Positions 1 to 7,600 of a DNA stretch of 64,000 bases are shown piece after piece (position 1 is the first letter of the stretch; every line of letters begins with the position of its first letter). The notes beneath the pieces are model-generated. The model ran no database searches, had not been told where the DNA came from, and saw nothing but the letters and a program-made list of their open reading frames with translations. This DNA comes from an uncultured Pelagibacteraceae bacterium. Lineage in GTDB: Bacteria; Pseudomonadota; Alphaproteobacteria; Pelagibacterales; Pelagibacteraceae. A program made the translations under genes and the position numbers. The stretch is from positions 148,170 to 212,169 of the forward strand of contig CACAYM010000002.1 of assembly GCA_902536765.1 (NCBI GenBank), read 5' to 3'.

Positions 1-127
1 AATTTTTCTTTAAGAAATTTTTTTTTTTATCTAGGATGAATACATTGTAATTTTTTTGTTTTAAAAATTTATACAAATTGCTTCCTAGTAAACCAAATCC
101 TCCAGTGATAAGTATATTTTGCTTCAT
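1..127 (-). CDS. NAD-dependent epimerase/dehydratase, N-terminal fragment
   Basis: The 5' end of a minus-strand gene that leaves the window on the left; 42 codons are visible. It opens with a Rossmann nucleotide-binding motif, ITGGFGLLG (GxxGxxG, about residues 7-15), typical of short-chain NAD(P)-dependent sugar epimerases and dehydratases. The start is ATG at 125-127, overlapping the stop of the upstream nucleotidyltransferase gene by 4 nt (ATGA), so the two are probably translationally coupled. Linkage to a nucleotidyltransferase and glycosyltransferases suggests nucleotide-sugar synthesis for a surface glycan. Substrate cannot be told from this fragment. Confidence 0.75.
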   Translation of the reverse strand, partial: MKQNILITGGFGLLGSNLYKFLKQKNYNVFILDKKKNFLKKN

Positions 128-906
128 AATTTTGAGAAAAAATATTTATCATTTTTATAAATCTTTTTAACTTCAGCTAAATCTTTCTGAGTATTTACTG
201 TAAAATGATAACCTTTATGCATATGAAGAACAATTTTTTTTAATTTGCTTAATTTTGGCAGAAAATGTGTTTCTAAATCTTCGTGTTGCTTAAATTTCAT
301 GTTTTCAAAAATTTGTTTTTTAAAAAAATAAAAACCAATATTGATAGGATCTTTAAGTACTGGTTTTTCCTTAAAACCTATAATTAATTTTTTTTTTGCA
401 TTTAAATGGCCATAAGGCGAACGTTCGTTGAAACCTGATAATACAGCCTGTATCTTTTTATTTTTAAGTAAAGATATTTGTTTTTTAAAAGAAATATTTG
501 CGAATATATCACCATAGCAAACACCAAACAGCTCTTTATAAGATTTTATATATTTTAATGATTTATATATTCTATTTAATTTATTAGACTTAACTCCACT
601 GTTAAAAAATAAAATATTAATTTTATTTTTATATAATTTTGAATTTTCATTATTCAAGATATTAAGTTTATATTTAGTAATATTTTTTTTATTAAGAAAA
701 AAATTTATAAAAAATTTTTTTTTATATCCAAGAGGTAGGACAAAAAAATTAAATCCATTTTTAAAATAGTATAATAAAATTTCTATAATAATAGGATGAT
801 TTGATACTTTTGCTAATTGCTTTGGCAAATTTTCTTCACTTACAAATCTTTCACCCTTACCACCAGCTAGAATGATAATTGGAATTTTATCATTATGAAT
901 TGTCAT
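124..906 (-). CDS. Sugar-phosphate nucleotidyltransferase (RfbF-like)
   Basis: A 260-residue nucleotidyltransferase that would join a sugar 1-phosphate to an NTP. It has the N-terminal signature LAGGKGERF (residues 13-21), then PKQL, and later YGD, a YGHLN segment and a GFKEKP motif. This pattern resembles glucose-1-phosphate cytidylyltransferase (RfbF/DdhA) more than GalU or RmlA; the exact nucleotide and sugar are inferred and uncertain. It overlaps the downstream epimerase start by 4 nt and is separated from the divergent glycosyltransferase gene by only 47 bp. Base composition is even more AT-rich than in the ribosomal region, as usual for SAR11 surface-glycan variable regions. Confidence 0.7.
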   Translation of the reverse strand: MTIHNDKIPIIILAGGKGERFVSEENLPKQLAKVSNHPIIIEILLYYFKNGFNFFVLPLGYKKKFFINFFLNKKNITKYKLNILNNENSKLYKNKINILFFNSGVKSNKLNRIYKSLKYIKSYKELFGVCYGDIFANISFKKQISLLKNKKIQAVLSGFNERSPYGHLNAKKKLIIGFKEKPVLKDPINIGFYFFKKQIFENMKFKQHEDLETHFLPKLSKLKKIVLHMHKGYHFTVNTQKDLAEVKKIYKNDKYFFSKL

Positions 907-953
907 AAAAAAGTCTGGTTTAATAAATATTTTATTATAAAAGTTAAAAGTAA

Positions 954-1733
954 ATGATTTTTTCTATAATAGTTAATACACACAATCAATATAAAACTAT
1001 TAATCGATGTATTAAATCATGTCTTTCGCAAAATTTTCAAAAAAAATATGAAATAATAATAATAGATACGTCTGATAAAAAATTAAATAAAGTACAATTT
1101 AAATCAAAAAAAGTACGTTATTTTCACTACAAAGTTTTTTCTAAATTTCCAGAATTAAATCAATTAAAAAAAGTTTATTTAGGTTTCAAAAAATCAAAAG
1201 GAAAATGGATTTGTTTTATGGATGGAGATGATTTTTTTAAAAAAAATAAGTTAAAATATATTTATGAAAATTATAATCTAAATAATCAAGGAGTAATCCA
1301 AGATGTAAGTTCTAATTTTATTGAGTTTAATAAAACAGAAAAAATTCCAAAAAGAAAAAAATATAAAAAGAACTTATTGTATACTAAAGCTGTAAGTTTT
1401 TGGCCAGAAATATTTGGTACAAGCTCATTATCTGCAAATAAAAATTTTGTAAAATCTTTTTTTAAATCTATATCTCTCGAGAAATGGAATTTCTTAGCAA
1501 TAGATGCTTTATTAATATTATATGCAATTAATAGAAAAAAATATTATTTCAATGAAAAAATTTTAACAATCAAAAGTATTAGTGAAAATAATTTAGGTTC
1601 TAAATATATTTTGTTAAGCAAAAAATTTTGGCTTAGGCGGAATCAGCAAATAATGTATTGGGAAAAAATATCGAATAAAAAAATTTATAATTTTGATAAA
1701 ATAATATCAACAATAATTAATATTTTTATTTAA
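954..1733 (+). CDS. Family 2 glycosyltransferase
   Basis: A 259-residue GT-A fold glycosyltransferase. The N-terminus (MIFSIIVNTHNQ) is the usual GT2 first strand and loop, IIIIDTSD follows near residue 39, and the metal-binding DxD-like motif is MDGDD at 89-93. No membrane segment is evident, so it probably acts at the cytoplasmic face of the membrane on a lipid-linked glycan. The stop overlaps the next gene's ATG by one base (TAATG), which implies coupled translation with the following glycosyltransferase. Donor and acceptor are unknown. Confidence 0.82.
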   Translation: MIFSIIVNTHNQYKTINRCIKSCLSQNFQKKYEIIIIDTSDKKLNKVQFKSKKVRYFHYKVFSKFPELNQLKKVYLGFKKSKGKWICFMDGDDFFKKNKLKYIYENYNLNNQGVIQDVSSNFIEFNKTEKIPKRKKYKKNLLYTKAVSFWPEIFGTSSLSANKNFVKSFFKSISLEKWNFLAIDALLILYAINRKKYYFNEKILTIKSISENNLGSKYILLSKKFWLRRNQQIMYWEKISNKKIYNFDKIISTIINIFI

Positions 1734-2833
1734 TGAAAAAAAAAAATTTAATAATTTTTATGCCATCAATTGAGGGTGGTGGTGTTGAGAAAAATTTATT
1801 TATTATTTCTAATTATTTATCTTCCAAAATTAAAAATATTTCTATAATAACAACAGGTATAAAATATAGGAATAATTTTAAAAAAATAAATTTTATAACA
1901 CCAAAATCATTATTTTGGGAAAATACCTCAAGAAGAATAAAATATTTTATATGTTTATTAATTCTTTCATTGATACTTTTAAAAAATAAAAACTATGTTG
2001 TTTTTGCTTTTCAAGCAAACTTATATTGTACTTTAGTTTGTAAGTTTTTTGGTATTAAAATAATTGTAAGATCTAACTCTTCACCTAGTGGTTGGTCTAA
2101 AAATTTTATTAAAAAGTATCTATATAAAAAAATTTTAGGCTACACAGATAAAATAATTGTAAATAGCATTGATTTTAAAAAACAATTCAAAGATTTCTTT
2201 TCAGTTAATGCATATTGTATTTATAATCCACTTAACAAAAAAGAGATAATTAGAAAATCAAGAGCTAAGATTAAATTAAACTTTTTTAAAAAAACAGATA
2301 ATTCCTTAAAAATAATTAATGTAGCGAGATTTACAGATCAAAAAGATCAATTAACATTACTGAAAGGATTAAATTTATTAAAAAAAAAAATTAATTTTAA
2401 AGCTCTAATTATTGGCAAAGGTATAAACGAAAAAAAATTAATTAATTACATCAAAGAAAAAGGTCTAAATAAAAAAATAAAATTATTAAAATTTCAATCA
2501 AATCCTTATAAATTTATCAACTCTTCAGATTTGTTTATTCTCTCCTCTAAATTTGAAGGTTTGCCAAATGTTCTATTAGAAGCAATGGTATTAAAAAAAT
2601 TTATAATTTCAACCAATTGTCCAACAGGACCAAAAGAAATTCTATTTAATGGAAAGGGTGGGGAACTTGTTCCAGTAGGTGATTATAAAGCAATTTCTAA
2701 AAAAATACTTTTTTTTAAAAAAAATCAAAATAAGTTAAATAAAAAAATAATTTTTTCCTATAAATCTTTGTATCGCTTTGATTATAAAAGCAACTTAAAT
2801 AAATATTTAAATATAATCGAAAGCTTGTTGTAA
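1733..2833 (+). CDS. Family 4/1 glycosyltransferase
   Basis: A 366-residue GT-B glycosyltransferase. A glycine-rich loop (GGG, residues 15-17) lies near the N-terminus, and the C-terminal half has the Ex7E retaining-transferase signature within FEGLPNVLLEAM (274-285), followed by TGPKEIL. This belongs to the GT4 group used for O-antigen, capsule and other surface glycans. It is the last gene of the glycan segment: 2 nt after its stop begins a degenerate copy of the 3' half of tRNA-Thr, so its end coincides with a genomic-island boundary. Very rich in Lys, Asn, Ile and Phe. Substrate unknown. Confidence 0.85.
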   Translation: MKKKNLIIFMPSIEGGGVEKNLFIISNYLSSKIKNISIITTGIKYRNNFKKINFITPKSLFWENTSRRIKYFICLLILSLILLKNKNYVVFAFQANLYCTLVCKFFGIKIIVRSNSSPSGWSKNFIKKYLYKKILGYTDKIIVNSIDFKKQFKDFFSVNAYCIYNPLNKKEIIRKSRAKIKLNFFKKTDNSLKIINVARFTDQKDQLTLLKGLNLLKKKINFKALIIGKGINEKKLINYIKEKGLNKKIKLLKFQSNPYKFINSSDLFILSSKFEGLPNVLLEAMVLKKFIISTNCPTGPKEILFNGKGGELVPVGDYKAISKKILFFKKNQNKLNKKIIFSYKSLYRFDYKSNLNKYLNIIESLL

Positions 2834-2835
2834 TT

Positions 2836-2886
2836 TCTTTCCCCAGCTTGGACTTGAACCGCGGACCTATTGATTACAAATCAATT
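2836..2886 (-). repeat. tRNA-Thr 3'-half copy (att-like island end)
   Basis: Positions 2850-2886 match 4392-4428 of the intact tRNA-Thr gene with a single mismatch; 2856-2886 is a 31-nt perfect match covering the anticodon arm, variable loop and part of the T arm. The similarity fades but persists to 2836 (the acceptor part, CCCC and GC retained). The copy cannot form a proper T stem and has no 5' half, so it is not a tRNA gene. It lies in the same orientation as the intact tRNA, as expected for an attachment-site duplication made by tRNA-targeted integration. Confidence 0.85.
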
Positions 2887-2944
2887 ATAAAACTTTAAAT
2901 TGATATTTGTTTTCAACGAAAATTAATTATTAACTTTGATCTAG

Positions 2945-2964
2945 TCACACTGATGTCACAGTGA
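2945..2964. promoter_or_regulatory. Operator-like palindrome before nuclease gene
   Basis: A 20-bp dyad with the symmetric pattern TCACnnTGAnnTCAnnGTGA, ending 9 nt before the nuclease start codon. Such spacing would let a bound repressor block transcription or initiation. A related but decayed sequence (13 of 16 bases shared with 2945-2960) lies at 4296-4311 near the other end of the island. The regulator is not identified; the site could instead be a recombinase arm site. Function is inferred from symmetry and position only. Confidence 0.45.
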
Positions 2965-2973
2965 TAAGATTTT

Positions 2974-3993
2974 ATGATGGATATTAGATCTGTATTTGAA
3001 AAAATTGCAAAAGAATACCCTGAAGCAAAAAAACAGAAATTAAAAAATCATCCTTTAGCTAAATTTATAAGATTAGAAGTTCCAAAATCTTTTAAAGAAG
3101 ACTTAGGTCAAACAATTTCAAAGTACAAAGTGCTTGTTGCAAAACACGCTGGAAATTGGAGTAGCGTTGCCTGGATAGTCTTGCTAGATCCAAGAGTCTC
3201 AGAAACTGCTACCAGAGGATATTATCCAGTTTATTCTTTTTTTGAAAATGGAAAAAAAATTATGCTTTCATTAGGTCAAGGTTATAGAGATATAAAATCA
3301 GAATATAAAAATGAAGCAGATGACATTTTAATATCAAGAGGAATAATTCTAAAGAACAAAGCAGGTGACTATAAAAAGTTTGGTTTTAAAAATGTACACG
3401 GAACTAAAATCACAATTGAAAGTGATAAAATGAGAGAAGTTTGGGTTAAGTCTTGTGCTTTTGGAAAAGTCTATGATGTTAAAAATTTGCCGTCCAATAA
3501 TGAATTAATTAATGATGCTAAAAATATTCTTAATATTTATGAAAATATTATTCAAAGAGGTGGCACTAGTGAATTAATCGAAAATATTGATCCAGAAGAA
3601 GTAGAAATTATAAAAGATTTAAGTGGATCAGAAAAAAAAGCTTTAAAGAAACATAGAGAACACGAAAAATATTATATTAAAACAGACCCAAAGTTTATCA
3701 AAAGTTTAAAGAAAAAATTTGATTATACTTGCCAGGCTTGCAATCTAAAATTTGAGAGGATTTATGGGAAGTATAACGATAAATTGGATTATGTGGAAGC
3801 ACATCACATAGTACCTAAGTCAGAAATATTGAAGAAGATTGATTTAAATGAAGAGCTAGGTAGAGATGAAAAAGATTTTGCTATACTATGTGCCAACTGT
3901 CATAGAATGATACACAAGTATGGATGTCCTAGTTTGGAAGAATTTAAAGAAAAAATACAAGTTGATTATAGAAACTTTTTAAAACAAAAATGA
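2974..3993 (+). CDS. McrB-N-like/HNH restriction endonuclease
   Basis: A 339-residue two-domain protein. Residues about 1-165 resemble the MrcB/McrB N-terminal (DUF3578-type) DNA-recognition domain: GNWSSVAWIVLLDP (60-73), TRGYYPVYSFF (80-90), LSLGQGY (99-105). Residues about 248-325 form an HNH nuclease: CQAC (253-256), EAHHIVPK (275-282) with the catalytic HH, and LCANCHRMIH (305-314), the two Cys pairs binding structural zinc. Family knowledge points to a modification-dependent (type IV-like) restriction enzyme cutting DNA with modified bases; the actual specificity is unknown. The start is ATG 2974 or ATG 2977. It sits alone with a lipoprotein gene between tRNA-Thr-derived repeats, so horizontal acquisition is likely. 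No methyltransferase or McrC-like partner is nearby. Confidence 0.8.
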   Translation: MMDIRSVFEKIAKEYPEAKKQKLKNHPLAKFIRLEVPKSFKEDLGQTISKYKVLVAKHAGNWSSVAWIVLLDPRVSETATRGYYPVYSFFENGKKIMLSLGQGYRDIKSEYKNEADDILISRGIILKNKAGDYKKFGFKNVHGTKITIESDKMREVWVKSCAFGKVYDVKNLPSNNELINDAKNILNIYENIIQRGGTSELIENIDPEEVEIIKDLSGSEKKALKKHREHEKYYIKTDPKFIKSLKKKFDYTCQACNLKFERIYGKYNDKLDYVEAHHIVPKSEILKKIDLNEELGRDEKDFAILCANCHRMIHKYGCPSLEEFKEKIQVDYRNFLKQK

Positions 3994-4235
3994 AAAAACT
4001 TTTAGTGATCGTGGTTCTTGGTTTGTTATTAGTTTCTTGTTCTGATTATAAAACTAAAAAATTATTAGAAAATTGCGCTGATTTTAAATGGGAAGAAAGT
4101 ACAGGATTAGATATTAATAATGCATTTCCGAAACTAAAAAATAAACTTAAAAATTCTGGTTATGAACAAGATTTTAAAGCTTGTGAATTAGAAATGAAGT
4201 TATCTCCAATAACATTTAAAGAAAAATATAAATAA
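3990..4235 (+). CDS. Small lipoprotein of the tRNA-Thr island
   Basis: An 81-residue protein with a clear lipoprotein signal: positively charged MKK, a hydrophobic stretch, and a lipobox LVSC with Cys17 as the lipidated residue. The mature part is only 65 residues, charged, with two more cysteines (29 and 65) that could form a disulfide. I recognise no domain. Its ATG overlaps the nuclease stop by 4 nt (ATGA), so the two genes are translationally coupled, although one product would be cytoplasmic and the other outside the inner membrane. A role in defence is only suggested by this coupling; an unrelated passenger is as likely. Confidence 0.7.
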   Translation: MKKLLVIVVLGLLLVSCSDYKTKKLLENCADFKWEESTGLDINNAFPKLKNKLKNSGYEQDFKACELEMKLSPITFKEKYK

Positions 4236-4295
4236 AAAATATAGAGCCAAAATCTATTAAATCTTAAACGACCACTTGATTGATACACAATCTAT

Positions 4296-4311
4296 TCACA
4301 CTATAGTCACA
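4296..4311. repeat. Second, decayed copy of the 2945 repeat
   Basis: This 16-mer shares 13 positions with 2945-2960 (TCACACTnnnGTCACA in both) and has the same orientation. It sits 60 nt after the lipoprotein stop. Around it, TTGATTG (4276-4282) and CAATCAA (4310-4316) form an inverted repeat with a 27-nt spacer. The pair of short direct repeats brackets the two island genes just inside the tRNA-derived repeats. Meaning uncertain: recombinase arm sites, operator copies or chance in AT-rich DNA. Confidence 0.35.
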
Positions 4312-4377
4312 ATCAACATAGAAATTTAATAAAAAATAAAATTTTTGAAAAAAAATAACGTTGATTTTATTGAGTGA

Positions 4378-4453
4378 TGGTGCCCCCGCACGGACTCGAA
4401 CCGCGGACCTATTGATTACAAATCAATTGCTCTACCAGCTGAGCTACAAGGGC
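4378..4453 (-). tRNA. tRNA-Thr(TGT)
   Basis: A full 76-nt cloverleaf on the minus strand with encoded CCA. The acceptor stem is GCCCTTG with CGGGGGC, the D arm GCTCAGCTGGTAGAGC, the anticodon stem ATTGA/TCAAT with loop TTTGTAA (anticodon TGT, reading ACA), and a TTCGAGT T loop. Its 3' half (4392-4428) is duplicated at 2850-2886, and the nuclease island begins at its 3' end, so the tRNA appears to be an integration target that was kept functional. It lies 33 nt downstream of rlmB on the same strand and may be co-transcribed with it. Confidence 0.97.
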
Positions 4454-4486
4454 ATATACAGTTTTTTAATATTATTTATGGGATTA

Positions 4487-5227
4487 TCAAGTTTTTTTTT
4501 TTAAATTTATGTAATGGAAAGCCACTGAAGCGCTATTTGAAACATTTAGACTTTCAACGTTATGATCAATTTTTATTTTAACTAAAAAATCAGTATATTT
4601 TTTAGTGTGCATTTTTATCCCATAACCCTCAGATCCAAATAATAGTATGTTATTTCCTGCCCACTCAATATCTGTAAAATCTTTTTCAGCTTTTGAATCA
4701 AATCCATAAACCCAAAAATTTTTTTCTCTAAGATATTTCAAAGTTGTATTAATGTTAGGTACCTCAAAAATTTGTATATTTTCAATTGTACCACTCGCAG
4801 ACTTATACATAAGTTTACTTTCAGACGGAAAAGATCTTTCTTTTATAATTATGCCGTTAATACCAAAAGAAACTGCACTTCTAATTATAGATCCAATATT
4901 TCTTGGATCGGTGATTTCATCTAAACATGCAATTGTCAAATTTTTTTTATCTTTAATAAAATCTTTTAATTGTATTTTTTCTAAATGCTCTATCTCTGCA
5001 ACAAATCCCTGATGCTGTATGCCCTCATTTCTAGTGTACTTATCTAATTCTTTTTTGGTTTTAAAAAAAACCTTATGATTTTTTAAAAGGTTTTTTCTTG
5101 GGCTATTTCTATGTATTGTTTTTTTACTTTCTTCAGTCAAGAAAAGCTTTAAAACCTTTCTTTTTGGATTTTTAAGTGCTTCAAGTACAGCATGCTTTCC
5201 AATTATAAAAAATGACGATTTTGACAT
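4487..5227 (-). CDS. rlmB: 23S rRNA 2'-O-methyltransferase, RlmB/TrmH family
   Basis: A 246-residue SPOUT methyltransferase, the family that puts a 2'-O-methyl on G2251 of 23S rRNA. An N-terminal substrate-binding domain (IGKHAVLEAL, residues 9-18) precedes the catalytic part with motif 1 DPRNIGSIIRSA (107-118), motif 2 LLFGSEGYGI (195-204) and motif 3 ESLNVSNSASVAFH (225-238), which form the trefoil knot and AdoMet site. Length is normal for RlmB. The gene runs opposite to the tRNA-Tyr/tuf operon and may be co-transcribed with tRNA-Thr. Another TrmH-family target cannot be excluded, but RlmB is the usual assignment. Confidence 0.9.
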   Translation of the reverse strand: MSKSSFFIIGKHAVLEALKNPKRKVLKLFLTEESKKTIHRNSPRKNLLKNHKVFFKTKKELDKYTRNEGIQHQGFVAEIEHLEKIQLKDFIKDKKNLTIACLDEITDPRNIGSIIRSAVSFGINGIIIKERSFPSESKLMYKSASGTIENIQIFEVPNINTTLKYLREKNFWVYGFDSKAEKDFTDIEWAGNNILLFGSEGYGIKMHTKKYTDFLVKIKIDHNVESLNVSNSASVAFHYINLKKKT

Positions 5228-5280
5228 AAAATTATGCCTTTTATATCTAATTTTTTGCTAATTTCCCTTAATTTCTGTTA

Positions 5281-5308
5281 TTGCATTTATGAGATAAAAA
5301 TATATAAA
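5281..5308 (+). promoter_or_regulatory. Candidate promoter of the tRNA-Tyr/tuf operon
   Basis: TTGCAT (5281-5286) and TATAAA (5303-5308) with a 16-nt spacer resemble a sigma70 promoter, about 54 nt before tRNA-Tyr. A short hairpin-capable stretch (GGGG 5339-5342 with CCCC 5349-5352) lies in the leader. It would drive tRNA-Tyr, tRNA-Gly, tuf, tRNA-Trp and perhaps the whole secE-rpoC run, since no later promoter-sized gap exists before rpoC ends. Confidence 0.5.
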
Positions 5309-5361
5309 ACGCTTGTTGTTTAAAGCTTTATTGAACAAGGGGACGCTTCCCCTACTGAAAA

Positions 5362-5447
<86 letters not shown>

Positions 5448-5485
5448 TTCAATAGCTTTAAAGACTTGGAGTGTTACTTGGTTAT

Positions 5486-5559
5486 GCGGGTGTAGTTCAA
5501 TGGTAGAACGCTAGCCTTCCAAGCTGGATGTAAGGGTTCGATTCCCTTTACCCGCTCCA
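5486..5559 (+). tRNA. tRNA-Gly(TCC)
   Basis: A 74-nt tRNA with encoded CCA: acceptor GCGGGTG with TACCCGC (one G-T pair), anticodon stem CTAGC/GCTGG and loop CTTCCAA (anticodon TCC, reading GGA and probably GGG). It is 38 nt downstream of tRNA-Tyr and 33 nt before the tuf start, so it is processed from the same transcript as tuf. Confidence 0.97.
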
Positions 5560-5592
5560 AAAACTAAAAATTATTAAGAGGTAAAAAAAGTA

Positions 5593-6783
5593 ATGTCGAA
5601 AGAAAAATTTAATAGAAGTAAACCACATTGCAACATTGGAACAATTGGACATGTGGATCACGGAAAAACAACTCTCACTGCAGCAATTACAAAAGTTCTT
5701 GCTGAAGCAGGTGGAGCTCAATTTGTAGCTTATGATCAAATTGATAAAGCTCCAGAGGAAAAAGAGAGAGGAATAACTATTTCTACAGCGCATGTAGAAT
5801 ATGAAACTGAAAAAAGACATTACGCTCACGTAGATTGCCCAGGGCATGCTGACTATGTAAAAAATATGATAACTGGAGCAGCACAAATGGATGGAGCTAT
5901 ATTAGTTGTTAACGCTGCTGATGGACCTATGCCTCAAACAAGAGAACATATACTACTAGCTAGACAAGTTGGAGTACCTGCGATAGTAGTTTTCTTAAAT
6001 AAAGTTGATCAAGTTAAAGATAAAGAGTTGATTGAACTTGTTGAGGAAGAAATAAAAGAACTTTTAACTTCATACAAATTTCCAGGAGACAAAACTCCTA
6101 TCGTTAAAGGCTCAGCATTAGCTGCTGTAGAAGGTAAAGACGAGGAAATCGGAAAAAAAGCGATTATGGATTTAATGAAAGCTGTTGATGAACATATTCC
6201 TCAACCAGACAGACCAAAAGATAAACCTTTCTTGATGCCAGTTGAGGACGTATTTTCTATTTCTGGAAGAGGAACTGTTGTGACTGGTAGAGTTGAACAA
6301 GGTGTAGTCAAAACTGGAGAAGAAATTGAAATAGTTGGAATTAGAGATACAAAGAAAACGGTATGTACAGGTGTTGAGATGTTTAGGAAAATATTAGATA
6401 CAGGTGAAGCTGGAGATAATATTGGAGCTTTACTGAGAGGTGTTGAAAGAACAGATGTAGAAAGAGGTCAAGTTTTAGCTAAACCAGGTTCTGTTACACC
6501 ACATACTGAATTTGAGGCACAAGCATATGTTCTTAAAAAAGAAGAAGGTGGCAGACATACCCCATTCTTTACAAAATATAGACCACAATTTTATTTTAGA
6601 ACTACAGATGTAACTGGAGAAGTGGAGCTACCATCTGGTACAGAAATGGTTATGCCTGGAGATGATGCTAAATTTAAAGTGAAACTAATTACACCTATTG
6701 CAATGAGTGAAAAATTAAATTTTGCTATTAGAGAAGGTGGTAGAACAGTAGGAGCTGGAGTAGTAACAAAAATTATTAAGTAA
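5593..6783 (+). CDS. tuf: Elongation factor Tu
   Basis: A 396-residue EF-Tu, full length. The GTPase shows [10 protein letters not shown] (G1, near residues 19-28), a switch region with [13 protein letters not shown] (G3), NKVD (G4) and GSAL (G5), followed by the two beta-barrel domains with the [11 protein letters not shown] segment and a C-terminal [13 protein letters not shown]. It carries aminoacyl-tRNAs to the ribosome. AAGAGG at 5576-5581 is a likely ribosome-binding site. This is the tuf copy in the tRNA-flanked position; the usual second copy behind fusA is absent here. Confidence 0.99.
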   Translation: MSKEKFNRSKPHCNIGTIGHVDHGKTTLTAAITKVLAEAGGAQFVAYDQIDKAPEEKERGITISTAHVEYETEKRHYAHVDCPGHADYVKNMITGAAQMDGAILVVNAADGPMPQTREHILLARQVGVPAIVVFLNKVDQVKDKELIELVEEEIKELLTSYKFPGDKTPIVKGSALAAVEGKDEEIGKKAIMDLMKAVDEHIPQPDRPKDKPFLMPVEDVFSISGRGTVVTGRVEQGVVKTGEEIEIVGIRDTKKTVCTGVEMFRKILDTGEAGDNIGALLRGVERTDVERGQVLAKPGSVTPHTEFEAQAYVLKKEEGGRHTPFFTKYRPQFYFRTTDVTGEVELPSGTEMVMPGDDAKFKVKLITPIAMSEKLNFAIREGGRTVGAGVVTKIIK

Positions 6784-6792
6784 GCTACCAAT

Positions 6793-6868
6793 AGGAGTGT
6801 AGCTCAATTGGTAGAGCGCCGGTCTCCAAAACCGGAGGTTGGGGGTTCGATTCCCTCCGCTCCTGCCA
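6793..6868 (+). tRNA. tRNA-Trp(CCA)
   Basis: A 76-nt tRNA with encoded CCA: acceptor AGGAGTG with CGCTCCT, discriminator G, anticodon stem CCGGT/ACCGG and loop CTCCAAA (anticodon CCA). It lies 9 nt after tuf and 10 nt before secE, so it is excised from within the mRNA; its maturation would separate the tuf message from the secE-nusG-ribosomal protein message. Confidence 0.97.
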
Positions 6869-6878
6869 AAAAAAAATT

Positions 6879-7070
6879 ATGAAAAATCCTTTTAAATTTA
6901 TCCAGGAAGTTAAACAAGAGGCATTTAAAGTTACTTGGCCTACAGGAAAAGAGACAGTTCAAGGTAGTCTTATGGTGGTGGCTATGGCTATTATTGCAGC
7001 AATTTTTTTTCTTTTAGTTGATCAAATTTTCAAATCTCTACTTGATGTAGTGCTAAAGGTGAGTTTTTAA
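6879..7070 (+). CDS. secE: Preprotein translocase subunit SecE
   Basis: A 63-residue short-form SecE with one C-terminal membrane segment (about residues 31-55) preceded by the conserved amphipathic helix and VTWPTGKET (residues 18-26). It clamps SecY in the translocon. The start is ATG 6879, and the 10 bases between the tRNA-Trp CCA end and this ATG are A8TT, without a Shine-Dalgarno. The stop overlaps the nusG start by one base. Confidence 0.95.
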   Translation: MKNPFKFIQEVKQEAFKVTWPTGKETVQGSLMVVAMAIIAAIFFLLVDQIFKSLLDVVLKVSF

Positions 7071-7600
7071 TGAAAAACTGGTACATAGTACAATCACACT
7101 CAAGTTTTGAAAATAAGGTTGCTCAAAATATTAAAGATGAGGCAGAAAAAGCAAAAATATCTGAAAAATTCGAGGAAATTGTGGTACCAACTCAGGATGT
7201 TACAGAAGTAAAAAGAGGAAAAAGAGTTCAAAGAAAAAAAAAATATTTTCCAGGTTATATTTTAATTAAAAGTGAAATGGATAATAATATATACCATATG
7301 ATCAAAGGTATAAAAAAAGTAAGCGGATTTTTAGGTACAAAGGGAATGCCATCTCCCGTATCAGATAAAGAAATTGAAAAAATTTTAGGACAAATAAAAG
7401 ATGGAGTTGCGCAAGCACAAACAGGCATTGAATATTCGGTTGGAGAAAAAGTTCAAGTTATAGACGGACCTTTTGCGTCATTCAATGGCTTGGTTGAGGA
7501 CGTGGATGAGGAAAAATCTAAATTAAAAGTTTCGGTGCTGATATTTGGAAGACCTACACCAGTAGAATTAGAATATAATCAAGTTGAAAAGGTAAGCTAA
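7070..7600 (+). CDS. nusG: Transcription antitermination factor NusG
   Basis: A 176-residue NusG. The NGN domain begins [15 protein letters not shown] (residues 3-17) and contains PGYILIK; the C-terminal KOW domain has [17 protein letters not shown] (about 123-139). It binds RNA polymerase and couples it to Rho and the ribosome. One-base overlaps with secE upstream and rplK downstream tie it into the L11-beta run. Confidence 0.97.
   Translation: MKNWYIVQSHSSFENKVAQNIKDEAEKAKISEKFEEIVVPTQDVTEVKRGKRVQRKKKYFPGYILIKSEMDNNIYHMIKGIKKVSGFLGTKGMPSPVSDKEIEKILGQIKDGVAQAQTGIEYSVGEKVQVIDGPFASFNGLVEDVDEEKSKLKVSVLIFGRPTPVELEYNQVEKVS

Noticed and set aside
2836..2886. A second threonine tRNA gene
   Set aside because: It has the anticodon arm but no D arm, no 5' acceptor strand and a broken T stem, so it is a fragment, not a functional tRNA.
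4276..4316. TTGATTG/CAATCAA inverted repeat as a terminator of the island operon
   Set aside because: The 27-nt spacer and lack of a T-run make it a poor terminator; noted only as part of the island end.
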